61,034 nt of DNA from an uncultured Oscillospiraceae bacterium (GTDB lineage Bacteria; Bacillota; Clostridia; Oscillospirales; Oscillospiraceae), in contig CANQSJ010000012.1 in NCBI GenBank assembly GCA_947626495.1, positions 1 through 61,034 on the forward strand. Reading direction: 5' to 3'. The translations under genes were made by a program, and so were the position numbers. This document shows, in pieces, positions 24,509 to 32,664 of the stretch. Positions within the stretch are counted from its first letter, which is position 1. The number at the start of each line of letters is the position of its first letter. The notes beneath the pieces are model-generated. The model made no database searches. It was not told the origin of the DNA and saw nothing but the letters and a program-made list of their open reading frames with translations.

Positions 24509-26566
24509 TCAGTTGAAGGTGTCCGCGTGGAGCTCGAAAAGGGCCGCGATGCGCTCCCGGAGGGGGCGGTTTTCCGGCTTTTCCAGGGCCGGGTCCGCCG
24601 CCAGCAGCGCCTGGGCCTCCGCCTGGGCCTGTTTCAGCACCCGCATGTCGCCCGCCAGGTCCGCCACATGCATCTCCGGCAGACCGTGCTGCCGGGAGCC
24701 GAAGAAATCACCGGGGCCACGCAGCCGCAGATCTTCCTCGGAGATGGCGAAGCCGTCGTTTGTCTTTACCATGATCTCCAGACGGGAGCGCGCCTCCTGG
24801 CCCTGGGCGTCGGAAAAGAGCACGCAGTAGCTCTTGTGGCTGCCACGGCCCACCCGGCCCCGGAGCTGGTGCAGCTGGCTCAGGCCGAACCGGTCCGCGT
24901 TCTCCACGATCATCAGCGCCGCGTTGGGCACGTCCACGCCCACCTCGATGACGGTGGTGGAAACCAGGATGTCATACGCCCCGGCGGCGAAGGCGGACAT
25001 GACTGCGTCCTTGTCCCGGGCCTTCATCTTTCCGTGGACGCAGGCCACCCGCAGATCCGGGAATACGTCCCGCTGCAGGGTGGCGGCCCAGCGCTCCGCG
25101 CTCTTGACGCCGGCGGGCAGCTCCTCGTTCTCCTCCACCATGGGGCAGACGATGAACACCTGCCGGCCCTCGCCCACCAGCCGGCGCACGAACCGCCAGA
25201 TGCGCTGCCGCATGTCCTCGCCCAGGGCGAAGGTGTCCACCTTCTGCCGGCCGGGGGGCAGCTCGTCCAGCACCGAGATGTCCAGATCGCCGTAGATGAT
25301 CAGCGCCAGGGTGCGGGGGATGGGGGTGGCGGACATGACCAGCACGTGGGGGCGGGCCCCCTTGCCGGCCAGAGCGCTGCGCTGTTCCACGCCGAAGCGG
25401 TGCTGTTCGTCGGTGATGACCAGGCCCAGATCGGCGAAGGCGACGCCCGCGCCAATGAGAGCGTGGGTGCCCACGGCCGCGTCGGCCATGCCCAGGGAGA
25501 GAAGCTCGTTTGCCTGGCGCTTTTCCGAGGCCTTCATGGAGCCGGTGAGCCGGACGAGGCGCACGCCCATGGGCCCCAGCAGATCGGTCAGGTTTTTGTA
25601 GTGCTGGTCCGTCAGAATCTCCGTGGGGGCCATGAAGGCGGCCTGCAGGCCGTTTTTGGCGCACTGCCAGATGAGCGCCGCCGCCACCAGGGTCTTGCCG
25701 CTGCCCACGTCGCCCTGCAGCAGCCGGTTCATGGGCGCGCCGGAGGTCATGTCCGCCAGCGCCTCGTTCACCGCCCGGACCTGGGCGGCTGTGGGACGGT
25801 AGGGAAGGGCGGCCCAGAATTCGTCCATGGGATAGGCCGTGATCTTCCGCCCGCCGGAGGCCGTCCGCTCCCGGCGCATGAGTCCCAAAGCCGCGGCCAG
25901 CACGAACAGCTCCTCGAATACCAGCCGCCGGCGGGCCTGCTCCAGGGCCTGATCGTCCCGGGGCAGATGGATGTTCTCATAAGCGTAGCGGGCCTGGGCC
26001 AGGTTGAGGCGGTCGGCCAGAGAGAGGGGGAGGACGTCGGGGACATGGCTGCCGCAGCGGGCCAGGGCCTGCTCCACGGCGGAGAGGACCATCTTCTGGG
26101 TCACGCCGGCGGTGAGCCGGTAGATGGGCATGATGCGGCCTGTGACGACGCCCTGGCGGTCCGCCAGCTCGAAGATGGGGTTGGTCATGGTCCGGCGTCG
26201 GCCCGCGGCGCTGACGCGGCCGTAGAAGATATAGGTCTGGCCGGTGACGAGCTGGGACTTGAGGAAGTTCTGGTTGAACCAGGTGATGTCCACCGAGCCG
26301 GAGTCGTCCACCGCGCGCAGCCGCAGCAGCTCCATGCCCCGGCGCACAAAGGTGACGGTGGCGGGTGCGGCGGCCATAGCCCGCACGCACACCGGCGTCT
26401 CCAGCGGCGCGTCGGCGATGGCATAGCTCATCCGCCGGTCCTCGTATGCCCGGGGGAAATAGCCCAGCAGATCCCCCAGGGTACGCACGCCCAGCTTCTC
26501 AAAGGCCTTGGCGCGGGCTTCGCCCACGCCTTTCAGGTTCCGAATGTCAGTCTGCAGTATATCCAT
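24509..26566 (-). CDS. recG: ATP-dependent DNA helicase RecG
   Basis: A 685-residue branch-migrating helicase that rescues stalled forks. It has an N-terminal wedge/OB region (DIRNLKGVGEARAKAFEKLG; AYEDRR), Walker A LLQGDVGSGKT, motif II DEQHRFGV, GMSATPIPRT-type motif III (MSATPIPRT) and the C-terminal QLHQLRGRVGRG. Length is typical. No Shine-Dalgarno precedes the ATG at 26566, and the promoter -10 box sits 6 bases upstream, so the mRNA is probably leaderless. Confidence 0.96.
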   Translation of the reverse strand: MDILQTDIRNLKGVGEARAKAFEKLGVRTLGDLLGYFPRAYEDRRMSYAIADAPLETPVCVRAMAAAPATVTFVRRGMELLRLRAVDDSGSVDITWFNQNFLKSQLVTGQTYIFYGRVSAAGRRRTMTNPIFELADRQGVVTGRIMPIYRLTAGVTQKMVLSAVEQALARCGSHVPDVLPLSLADRLNLAQARYAYENIHLPRDDQALEQARRRLVFEELFVLAAALGLMRRERTASGGRKITAYPMDEFWAALPYRPTAAQVRAVNEALADMTSGAPMNRLLQGDVGSGKTLVAAALIWQCAKNGLQAAFMAPTEILTDQHYKNLTDLLGPMGVRLVRLTGSMKASEKRQANELLSLGMADAAVGTHALIGAGVAFADLGLVITDEQHRFGVEQRSALAGKGARPHVLVMSATPIPRTLALIIYGDLDISVLDELPPGRQKVDTFALGEDMRQRIWRFVRRLVGEGRQVFIVCPMVEENEELPAGVKSAERWAATLQRDVFPDLRVACVHGKMKARDKDAVMSAFAAGAYDILVSTTVIEVGVDVPNAALMIVENADRFGLSQLHQLRGRVGRGSHKSYCVLFSDAQGQEARSRLEIMVKTNDGFAISEEDLRLRGPGDFFGSRQHGLPEMHVADLAGDMRVLKQAQAEAQALLAADPALEKPENRPLRERIAALFELHADTFN

Positions 26567-26572
26567 GAGCCG

Positions 26573-26601
26573 ATTTTACCACGAACAGGGGGAAAATTCA
26601 A
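26573..26601 (-). promoter_or_regulatory. sigma-A promoter of recG (leaderless)
   Basis: On the minus strand TTGAAT (26601-26596), a 17-base spacer and TAAAAT (26578-26573). The expected transcription start falls on or next to the A of the recG ATG. Confidence 0.72.
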
Positions 26602-26626
26602 TTTCCGCCGCGCCTTTTCCTGACCC

Positions 26627-26655
26627 TTGCACTTTCCGCTTTGCTATGGTAAAAT
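26627..26655 (+). promoter_or_regulatory. sigma-A promoter of the oligoendopeptidase gene
   Basis: TTGCAC at 26627-26632, 17-base spacer, TAAAAT at 26650-26655. It is divergent from the recG promoter, with 25 bases between the two -35 boxes. Confidence 0.8.
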
Positions 26656-26712
26656 TATCATGCGATTGTATTGATTCAAGGCCCGCATGGCGGACCGGAA
26701 CGGAGGATATAT

Positions 26713-28419
26713 ATGATAAAATTCTCGGAAATGCCCTATCAGCGCCCGGATCTGGAGCAGATGAAGAAGGATCTGGCGGCCATGACGGAGAAGCTGAAAA
26801 ACGCGACCAGCTATGCCGAGGCGCGGGAGGTTTTCCTGGCCAAGGAGCAGCAGTCCAAGCACGGCAACACCATGGGCACCTTGGCTCACATCCGCCACAC
26901 CATCGACACCCGGGACGCGTTTTACGACGGGGAGATGCAGTTCTGGAACGCCGCCATCCCGGCTCTGCAGGAGTATGAGCAGCAGTGGACCATGGCCATG
27001 CTGGCCAGCCCCTTCCGGAAGGATTTCGCGGCGGAGTACGGCGATCTGATGTTCGTCAACGCGGAGATCGCTCTGAAGTCCTTCTCTCCCGAGATCATCC
27101 CCGACCTGGTGGAGGACAACAACCTCTCCCGGGAGTACGAAAAGCTGCTGGCCTCCGCCCAGATCCCCTTCGAGGGCGGCGTGTATACCCTCAGCCAGAT
27201 AACCCCCTTCAAGAACGACCCGGACGACGAGCGCCGTCTGGCGGCCTGGAAGGCGGAGGGACAGTGGTACAAGGACAACCAGGCCAAGCTGGACGACATC
27301 TATGACAAGCTGGTGCACCTGCGGGACGGCATGGGCAAAAAGCTGGGCTACGAGGGCTACACCACCCTGGGCTACTACAACATGGGCCGCAACTGCTACA
27401 CCCGGGAGGACGTGGAGAAATTCCGCGCCGCGGTGGTGAAGTATTTGGTCCCCGTGGCGGACGCCATCTACCGGCGGCAGGCCAAGCGGCTGGGTAAGCA
27501 GTATCCCATGAGCTTTGCCGACAACGCCCTGGAGTTCCGCTCCGGCAACCCCCGGCCCCAGGGCACGCCCGACGACATTCTGGCGGCGGGGAAGAAGTTC
27601 TATAACGAGCTGAGCCCGGAGACCGGAGAGTTCTTTAACACCATGCTGGACATGGAGCTGCTGGACGTCCTCTCCACCGAGGGCAAGGAGGCCGGCGGCT
27701 ACTGCACCAGCATCCACGACTACGGCGTCCCGTTCATCTTCGCCAACTTCAACGGCACCCAGCACGACGTGGAGGTGGTCACCCACGAGGCCGGCCACGC
27801 CTTCGCCTCCTGGGTCAACAAGGACCGGATCCCCATCAGCTACATCTGGCCCAGCATGGAGGGCTGCGAGGTCCACTCCATGAGCATGGAGTTCATGGCC
27901 TGGCCCTGGGAGGAGGACTTCTTCGGCCCCGACGCCCGGAAGTTCCGCTACAGCCACCTGGCCGGCGCGCTGTCCTTCATCCCCTACGGCACTATGGTGG
28001 ATCACTTCCAGCACGAGGTCTACGACCACCCGGAGATGACCCCGGCGGAGCGCCACGCCACCTGGAAGCGGCTGCTGGGGGTGTATATGCCCTGGATGAA
28101 GCTGGACGGAGACATCCCCTTCTACAGCGAGGGCGAGGGCTGGCAGCGCCAGCACCACATCTACTCCAGCCCCTTCTATTACATCGACTACTGCCTGGCC
28201 CAGACGGTATCGCTGCAGTTCTGGGCGCTGCTGCAGGACGACCAGAAGGCGGCCTGGGACAAGTACATGGCCTATACCCGCCAGGGCGGCAGCCGGGTGT
28301 TCACGGAGCTGCTGGCCAACGCGGGCCTTCAGAGCCCCTTCGACCCCAGCTGCCTGGCCGGCGTGTGCGAAAAGGCCAGCAAGTGGCTGGAGAATTACGA
28401 TCTGAGCGGCATCGTCTGA
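26713..28419 (+). CDS. M3 family oligoendopeptidase (PepF-like)
   Basis: A 568-residue cytoplasmic zinc metallopeptidase. The active site is THEAGHAF, with His358, Glu359 and His362, and a downstream Glu in SMSMEFM. M3 peptidases cut short peptides, which fits the peptide importer encoded 1 kb downstream. The ATG at 26713 follows GGAGG at 26702-26706; an upstream in-frame ATG at 26671 adds residues with no family similarity. Confidence 0.93.
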   Translation: MIKFSEMPYQRPDLEQMKKDLAAMTEKLKNATSYAEAREVFLAKEQQSKHGNTMGTLAHIRHTIDTRDAFYDGEMQFWNAAIPALQEYEQQWTMAMLASPFRKDFAAEYGDLMFVNAEIALKSFSPEIIPDLVEDNNLSREYEKLLASAQIPFEGGVYTLSQITPFKNDPDDERRLAAWKAEGQWYKDNQAKLDDIYDKLVHLRDGMGKKLGYEGYTTLGYYNMGRNCYTREDVEKFRAAVVKYLVPVADAIYRRQAKRLGKQYPMSFADNALEFRSGNPRPQGTPDDILAAGKKFYNELSPETGEFFNTMLDMELLDVLSTEGKEAGGYCTSIHDYGVPFIFANFNGTQHDVEVVTHEAGHAFASWVNKDRIPISYIWPSMEGCEVHSMSMEFMAWPWEEDFFGPDARKFRYSHLAGALSFIPYGTMVDHFQHEVYDHPEMTPAERHATWKRLLGVYMPWMKLDGDIPFYSEGEGWQRQHHIYSSPFYYIDYCLAQTVSLQFWALLQDDQKAAWDKYMAYTRQGGSRVFTELLANAGLQSPFDPSCLAGVCEKASKWLENYDLSGIV

Positions 28420-28420
28420 C

Positions 28421-28963
28421 GTGGCGGGAGAGCAGAGAAAAACCGGCCGATCGGCCCGGGCGGCATACTTTACCCGGGCCGTTTCCGGCGAATACATCTA
28501 TAACGGTCCCCTTTACCGGCCAAAGCCGGGACAGAAGCTCACCTGGCGGCAGGCCATGACCCTGCGATGGGTCATGGGCGCGGCGGCCATGGGCCTGACG
28601 GTCCTGTGCGGATGTCTGCCGCTGGCGGGAATGACGCGGGCGGTCTATGTCATTGCACCTTATATGTGCCAGTTCATCGCCGGCGGGATGCTGCTGTGGG
28701 CGGTGGGAAAGATGACCGGCGGCGGGGACGGACTGCGGGAGTATGTCTTTGACGCATCCGTGCCGAGGCTGCCCGGCAGAGCCGCGGCGATGGCGCTGTT
28801 TTCGGTCCTGACGGCCATCGGAGAGGGCGTGTCCCTGCTGAAGCTGGGGGACGGATCGGGGAACAGGGCGGCGGTGATCGTTTTCTTTGCCGCGCAGTTA
28901 ATCGTATTCGTCATCTCTCTCATTTGGCGCCGGATGGAGCGGGGCATTCTCTGGGAAAAATGA
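28421..28963 (+). CDS. hypothetical four-TM membrane protein
   Basis: A 180-residue protein I do not recognise. A basic N-terminal stretch of about 45 residues (with EYIYNGPLYRPKPGQKLTW) is followed by four hydrophobic segments arranged as two hairpins: about 48-66 and 70-95, then about 120-136 and 148-168. The GTG at 28421 starts one base after the peptidase stop and has no good Shine-Dalgarno, so it is probably translated by coupling to the peptidase gene. No catalytic motif is visible. It may simply accompany the peptidase. Confidence 0.7.
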   Translation: MAGEQRKTGRSARAAYFTRAVSGEYIYNGPLYRPKPGQKLTWRQAMTLRWVMGAAAMGLTVLCGCLPLAGMTRAVYVIAPYMCQFIAGGMLLWAVGKMTGGGDGLREYVFDASVPRLPGRAAAMALFSVLTAIGEGVSLLKLGDGSGNRAAVIVFFAAQLIVFVISLIWRRMERGILWEK

Positions 28964-29003
28964 CGGATTCGAAGGAAAAACTTGCAAATCGGGCGGCCTT
29001 TGC

Positions 29004-29032
29004 TTGACATTGTTTCGGCATCGTATTATTAT
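29004..29032 (+). promoter_or_regulatory. sigma-A promoter of the peptide ABC importer operon
   Basis: Consensus TTGACA at 29004-29009, 17-base spacer, TATTAT at 29027-29032. It is the strongest-looking promoter in the window and is followed by a leader of about 180 bases. Confidence 0.85.
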
Positions 29033-29213
29033 AAAGGAAATCTATGTTCTGAAAATCCTCCACGCTGGGTGGAAATCTGTTTTCCAGCGGTGGATGCGGA
29101 CGAAAGGGGCCGGCCCCTTTCCGCTTGTATCGGAGATACAAGCGATGAGATTTGTGAACTGTGGGATGAGGATCCCAGTTCAAGATAGCGTTTAAAAATT
29201 ATAAGGAGGTCAA
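29033..29213 (+). promoter_or_regulatory. structured 5' leader of the peptide importer operon
   Basis: Three hairpins can be drawn. The first spans about 29059-29094 (TCCACGCTGG with CCAGCGGTGGA, with an inner GGAAA/TTTCC). The second is a perfect palindrome GAAAGGGGCCGGCCCCTTTC (29102-29121), followed closely by CTTGTATC / GATACAAG (29124-29142). The third is GAACTGTGGGA / TCCCAGTTC around 29156-29181. No T-box, leucine-rich uORF or known riboswitch signature was recognised. A regulatory or mRNA-stabilising role is inferred. Confidence 0.55.
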
Positions 29214-29219
29214 ATGTTA

Positions 29220-31469
29220 ATGAACGCAAAAAGACTGCTTGCGCTTCTCATGGCGCTGGTCATGGTGTTCGCGCTGAGCACCACTGCGCTGGCTGCTGAG
29301 GAAGAGCCCGCCAACGACACCATGGTCGTCTCCGTGGAGCAGGGCATGGAGGGTAAGTTCTCTCCGTTCTTCTACCTGTCCGCCAATGACGGCACCGTCG
29401 TGGACACGTTCACGGTCTACACGCTGACTCTCGACCGTGTGGCCGGCGTGGTCAACGAGGCCATCGAGGGCGAGACCATCCCCTACAACGGCACCGATTA
29501 TCTGTACAGCGGCGCCGGCGACGTGACCGTCACCGAGAACGATGACGGCTCCGTCGATTACGATCTGACCATCCGGGACGATCTGGTATTCACCGACGGC
29601 GTGCCCGCCACCATCGACGACGTGATCTTCGGCCTGTACGTCTATCTGGATCCCACCTATGACGGCAACGCCACCCTGTACTCCTGCCCCATCGAGGGCC
29701 TGGAGGAGTACCGTTCCGGCATGGACACTCTGTTCAACCTGATCGCCTCTGCCGGCAAGGACGGCTACACCGAGAACGAGTATTACACCCAGGAGCAGTA
29801 TGACGCTTTCTGGGCTGACCTGGAGCAGGCCGGCATTGCCTTCACCCAGGAGATCGTTGATTACCTCGTTGACGCCGGCACTGTCACCGCTGAGGACGAT
29901 ATGTCCGTCATCGCTCCCAACTGGGGCTTTGAGGTCGCCGAGGGCGGCACCGTCGAGGACTTCTGGCACGCCATCGAGGAGGCCTACGCGGGCGATTACG
30001 CCACCCTGTCCAGCACCGAGACCGCCGGCTCCAGCCTGTTCGATCTGATGGAGAACTACGACGAGTACGCCGTGGGCGTTGAGACCGGCGACTCCGTGCC
30101 CAACATCTCCGGTATCCAGAAGACCGGCGATTACTCCCTGCGCATCCACACCACCGAGCTGGACGCCACCATGATCTATCAGATGAGCCTGCCCATCGCC
30201 CCCATGCACTACTACGGCGATCCGGACCTCTATGATTACGACAACAACATGTTCGGCTTTGAGAAGGGCGATCTGTCCATCGTCAAGGACAAGACCACCC
30301 AGCCTCTCGGCTGCGGCCCCTACATCTTCAAGGAGTACTCCAACGGTGTCGTGTACATGGACGCCAACCCCGATTACTACAAGGGCGAGCCTCTGGTCAA
30401 GCACCTGAACTACCTGGAGTCCACTGAGGACAACAAGGTCAGCGGCATCGTGGCCGGCACTCTGGACGTGTCCGACCCCAGCTATTCCACCGACACCGCC
30501 AAGCAGATCGCCGTGGAGAACGGCTTCTCCGAGGACGAGTGGGAGAACTTCGACGGCCCCGTCCTGACCACCAAGCTCATTGACTACCGCGGCTACGGCT
30601 ACATCGGCATCAACCCCAACAACGTGAACGTGGGCGGCGAGCCTGCCTCCGACGCTTCCAAGGCTCTGCGTCATGCCATCGCCACCGTTCTGGCGGTCTA
30701 CCGTGACGAGGCCATCGACTCCTACTACGGAGCCACCGCTTCCGTCATCAACTACCCCATCTCCAACACCTCCTGGGCCGCTCCTCAGACCACTGACGAC
30801 GGCTACCAGATCGCTTACTCCACCGACGTGAACGGCGATCCCATCTACACCGCCGACATGACCGCCGACCAGAAGTACGAGGCCGCCATGCAGGCTGCCC
30901 TGGGCTTCTTTGAGGCCGCCGGCTACACCGTGGAGGACGGCAAGCTGACCGCCGCTCCCGAGGGCGCGAAGCTGAGCTATCAGTGCGTGCTGGGCGGCAA
31001 CGGCCAGGGCGATCACCCCAGCTTCCTGCTGCTGAAGAACGCCGCTGAGGCCTTCGAGAAGATTGGCTTCACCCTGGACATCATGGACTATGCCAACGCC
31101 AACGACCTGTACGCCTCTTATCAGACCGGCGCTGCCGATATGTGGTGCGCTGCCTGGCAGGCCAGCTCCGACCCCGATATGTATCAGCTGTACCACTCCC
31201 AGGGTTCCACCAACTACTATCAGATCGCCGATCCTGACCTGGATGAGCTGATCGAGGCCGGCCGCAAGTCCACCGACCAGGCCTACCGGAAGAGCATCTA
31301 CCAGGCCGCGATGGAGATCATCATGGACTGGGGCGTTGAGATCCCCATCTATCAGCGCAGCGACTGCGTGCTGGTGTCCTCTGAGCGCGTCGACGTCGAT
31401 ACTCTGCCCACCGACATGACTCCTTACTGGGGCTGGATGGCTGAGGTCGAGTCCATCGCTCTGAAGTGA
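29220..31469 (+). CDS. peptide ABC transporter substrate-binding protein (family 5), secreted type
   Basis: A 749-residue extracellular solute-binding protein of the OppA/DppA class (SBP_bac_5), recognisable from [31 protein letters not shown] and the C-terminal [16 protein letters not shown]-like region. It has a type I signal peptide ending TTALA-AEEE and no lipobox cysteine, so its attachment to the cell is unexplained. It is much longer than the usual 530-560 residues, with an expanded N-terminal lobe rich in acidic residues. The ATG at 29220 is preferred over 29214 because AAGGAGGT (29203-29210) then has proper spacing. Confidence 0.92.
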   Translation: MNAKRLLALLMALVMVFALSTTALAAEEEPANDTMVVSVEQGMEGKFSPFFYLSANDGTVVDTFTVYTLTLDRVAGVVNEAIEGETIPYNGTDYLYSGAGDVTVTENDDGSVDYDLTIRDDLVFTDGVPATIDDVIFGLYVYLDPTYDGNATLYSCPIEGLEEYRSGMDTLFNLIASAGKDGYTENEYYTQEQYDAFWADLEQAGIAFTQEIVDYLVDAGTVTAEDDMSVIAPNWGFEVAEGGTVEDFWHAIEEAYAGDYATLSSTETAGSSLFDLMENYDEYAVGVETGDSVPNISGIQKTGDYSLRIHTTELDATMIYQMSLPIAPMHYYGDPDLYDYDNNMFGFEKGDLSIVKDKTTQPLGCGPYIFKEYSNGVVYMDANPDYYKGEPLVKHLNYLESTEDNKVSGIVAGTLDVSDPSYSTDTAKQIAVENGFSEDEWENFDGPVLTTKLIDYRGYGYIGINPNNVNVGGEPASDASKALRHAIATVLAVYRDEAIDSYYGATASVINYPISNTSWAAPQTTDDGYQIAYSTDVNGDPIYTADMTADQKYEAAMQAALGFFEAAGYTVEDGKLTAAPEGAKLSYQCVLGGNGQGDHPSFLLLKNAAEAFEKIGFTLDIMDYANANDLYASYQTGAADMWCAAWQASSDPDMYQLYHSQGSTNYYQIADPDLDELIEAGRKSTDQAYRKSIYQAAMEIIMDWGVEIPIYQRSDCVLVSSERVDVDTLPTDMTPYWGWMAEVESIALK

Positions 31470-31505
31470 TCTCACCGGATCTGTAAGCAAAACACACACT
31501 ACGTT

Positions 31506-31537
31506 CCCCTGTCTCCTCCGCAAGGGGGAGACAGGGG
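31506..31537 (+). promoter_or_regulatory. strong intercistronic hairpin between binding protein and permease genes
   Basis: CCCCTGTCTCCTCC (31506-31519) pairs with GGGGGAGACAGGGG (31524-31537) around a GCAA tetraloop (GNRA type). No T tract follows. The placement fits the common pattern of a stabilising or attenuating hairpin that keeps binding-protein mRNA in excess over permease mRNA. Confidence 0.65.
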
Positions 31538-31656
31538 GCACCCCCTTGATTGCCGCGCAGCAAGGAGTCGGCCATTTTGTCGAAGCCGGTTGCTTGGTGC
31601 GCGGTTGCGCGTATCCTGCGGCGGGCGAGCCCGCCCAAACAAAAGGAGGGATCCAC

Positions 31657-32643
31657 TTGCGCACATATATTGTCAAACGTATCCTCATATCCATCGTAAT
31701 CCTGTTTTTCGTCACCCTGATCATCTATACGCTGATGCGCTGCCTGCCCGGCTCCTACGTGGAGACGATGGCCATGCAGCTGGCTACGGCGCCCGGCTCC
31801 AAGCCCTACGAGGAGTGGATCGCCCAGCTGAACGCCGCGTATGGCTTGGATCTGCCGATCATGCAAGGCTATTTCCAATGGTTGGGTGAGTTTTTACGGG
31901 GCAATTTCGGCGACAGCTGGAAGTTCACCGTTCCGGTGATCACCCAGTTTAAAAAGGTCATCGGCGTCTCCTTCATCATGGGCGCGATCTCCCTGGTCCT
32001 GGAGCTGGTGATCGCCATTCCGCTGGGCATCATCGCGGCTACGAAGCAGTATTCCAAGACGGACTACGCCATCTCTGCGGCGGCGCTGGCCGGCATCTCG
32101 CTGCCCACGTTCTTCTTCGCGACGCTGCTGAAGCTGATCTTCGCGGTGAAGCTGGGATGGTTTGATACCCACGGACTTGTGGGCAGAAACTTCGCCCAGC
32201 TGACGACCAGCGGCCAGATCCTGGATATGGCCCATCATCTGGTCTTGCCCATCGTAACGCTGACGGTCATCTCCGTCGGCTCCCTCATGCGTTACACCCG
32301 TACCAATATGCTGGAGGTGCTGAACGCGGATTATATCCGCACCGCCCGCGCCAAGGGCGTGAGCGAGCACAAGGTCATCTACCAGCATGCGTTCCGCAAT
32401 ACCCTGATCCCGCTGGTCACCATTGTGGGCGGATCGCTGCCCGGCCTGTTCTCCGGCGCGCTGATCACGGAGACCATTTTCTCCATTCCCGGCATCGGCT
32501 TCACGTCCTACCAGGCCATGACGGCGGGTGACATTCCCTTTACCATGTTTTATCTGACCTTTATCGCTATCCTGACCCTGGCGGGCAACCTGCTGTCGGA
32601 TATTCTGTACGGCGTTGTGGATCCCCGGGTCCGGCTGGCCTGA
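31657..32643 (+). CDS. peptide ABC transporter permease (OppB/DppB type)
   Basis: A 328-residue inner-membrane permease with six hydrophobic segments. The N-terminal RTYIVKRILISIVILFFVTL and the EAA loop NADYIRTARAKGVSEHKVIYQHAFRN are diagnostic. It pairs with the OppC-type permease encoded next. The TTG at 31657 is chosen because AAAAGGAGGG lies 6 bases upstream; the open frame upstream has no family similarity and runs through the intercistronic region. Confidence 0.93.
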   Translation: MRTYIVKRILISIVILFFVTLIIYTLMRCLPGSYVETMAMQLATAPGSKPYEEWIAQLNAAYGLDLPIMQGYFQWLGEFLRGNFGDSWKFTVPVITQFKKVIGVSFIMGAISLVLELVIAIPLGIIAATKQYSKTDYAISAAALAGISLPTFFFATLLKLIFAVKLGWFDTHGLVGRNFAQLTTSGQILDMAHHLVLPIVTLTVISVGSLMRYTRTNMLEVLNADYIRTARAKGVSEHKVIYQHAFRNTLIPLVTIVGGSLPGLFSGALITETIFSIPGIGFTSYQAMTAGDIPFTMFYLTFIAILTLAGNLLSDILYGVVDPRVRLA

Positions 32644-32664
32644 CAGAGAGGGGGTATCGGAACC

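Noticed and set aside
24380-26623. A 747-codon plus-strand open frame opposite recG
   Set aside because: recG on the minus strand has every helicase motif; the plus-strand frame has none and extends only because of third-position G/C bias.
29033-29213. T-box or known riboswitch upstream of the peptide importer
   Set aside because: No T-box sequence (GGGTGGNACCGCG-like), specifier loop or recognised riboswitch core could be found.
29217-31724. An 800-codon open frame on the minus strand opposite the peptide-binding protein
   Set aside because: Its composition (Val/Gly/His/Leu-rich, no recognisable fold) is the usual antisense shadow of a G+C-rich gene, and the plus-strand gene has a clear signal peptide, family motifs and ribosome binding site. 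The same applies to the long antisense frames opposite tig, lon, clpX, priA and thrC.
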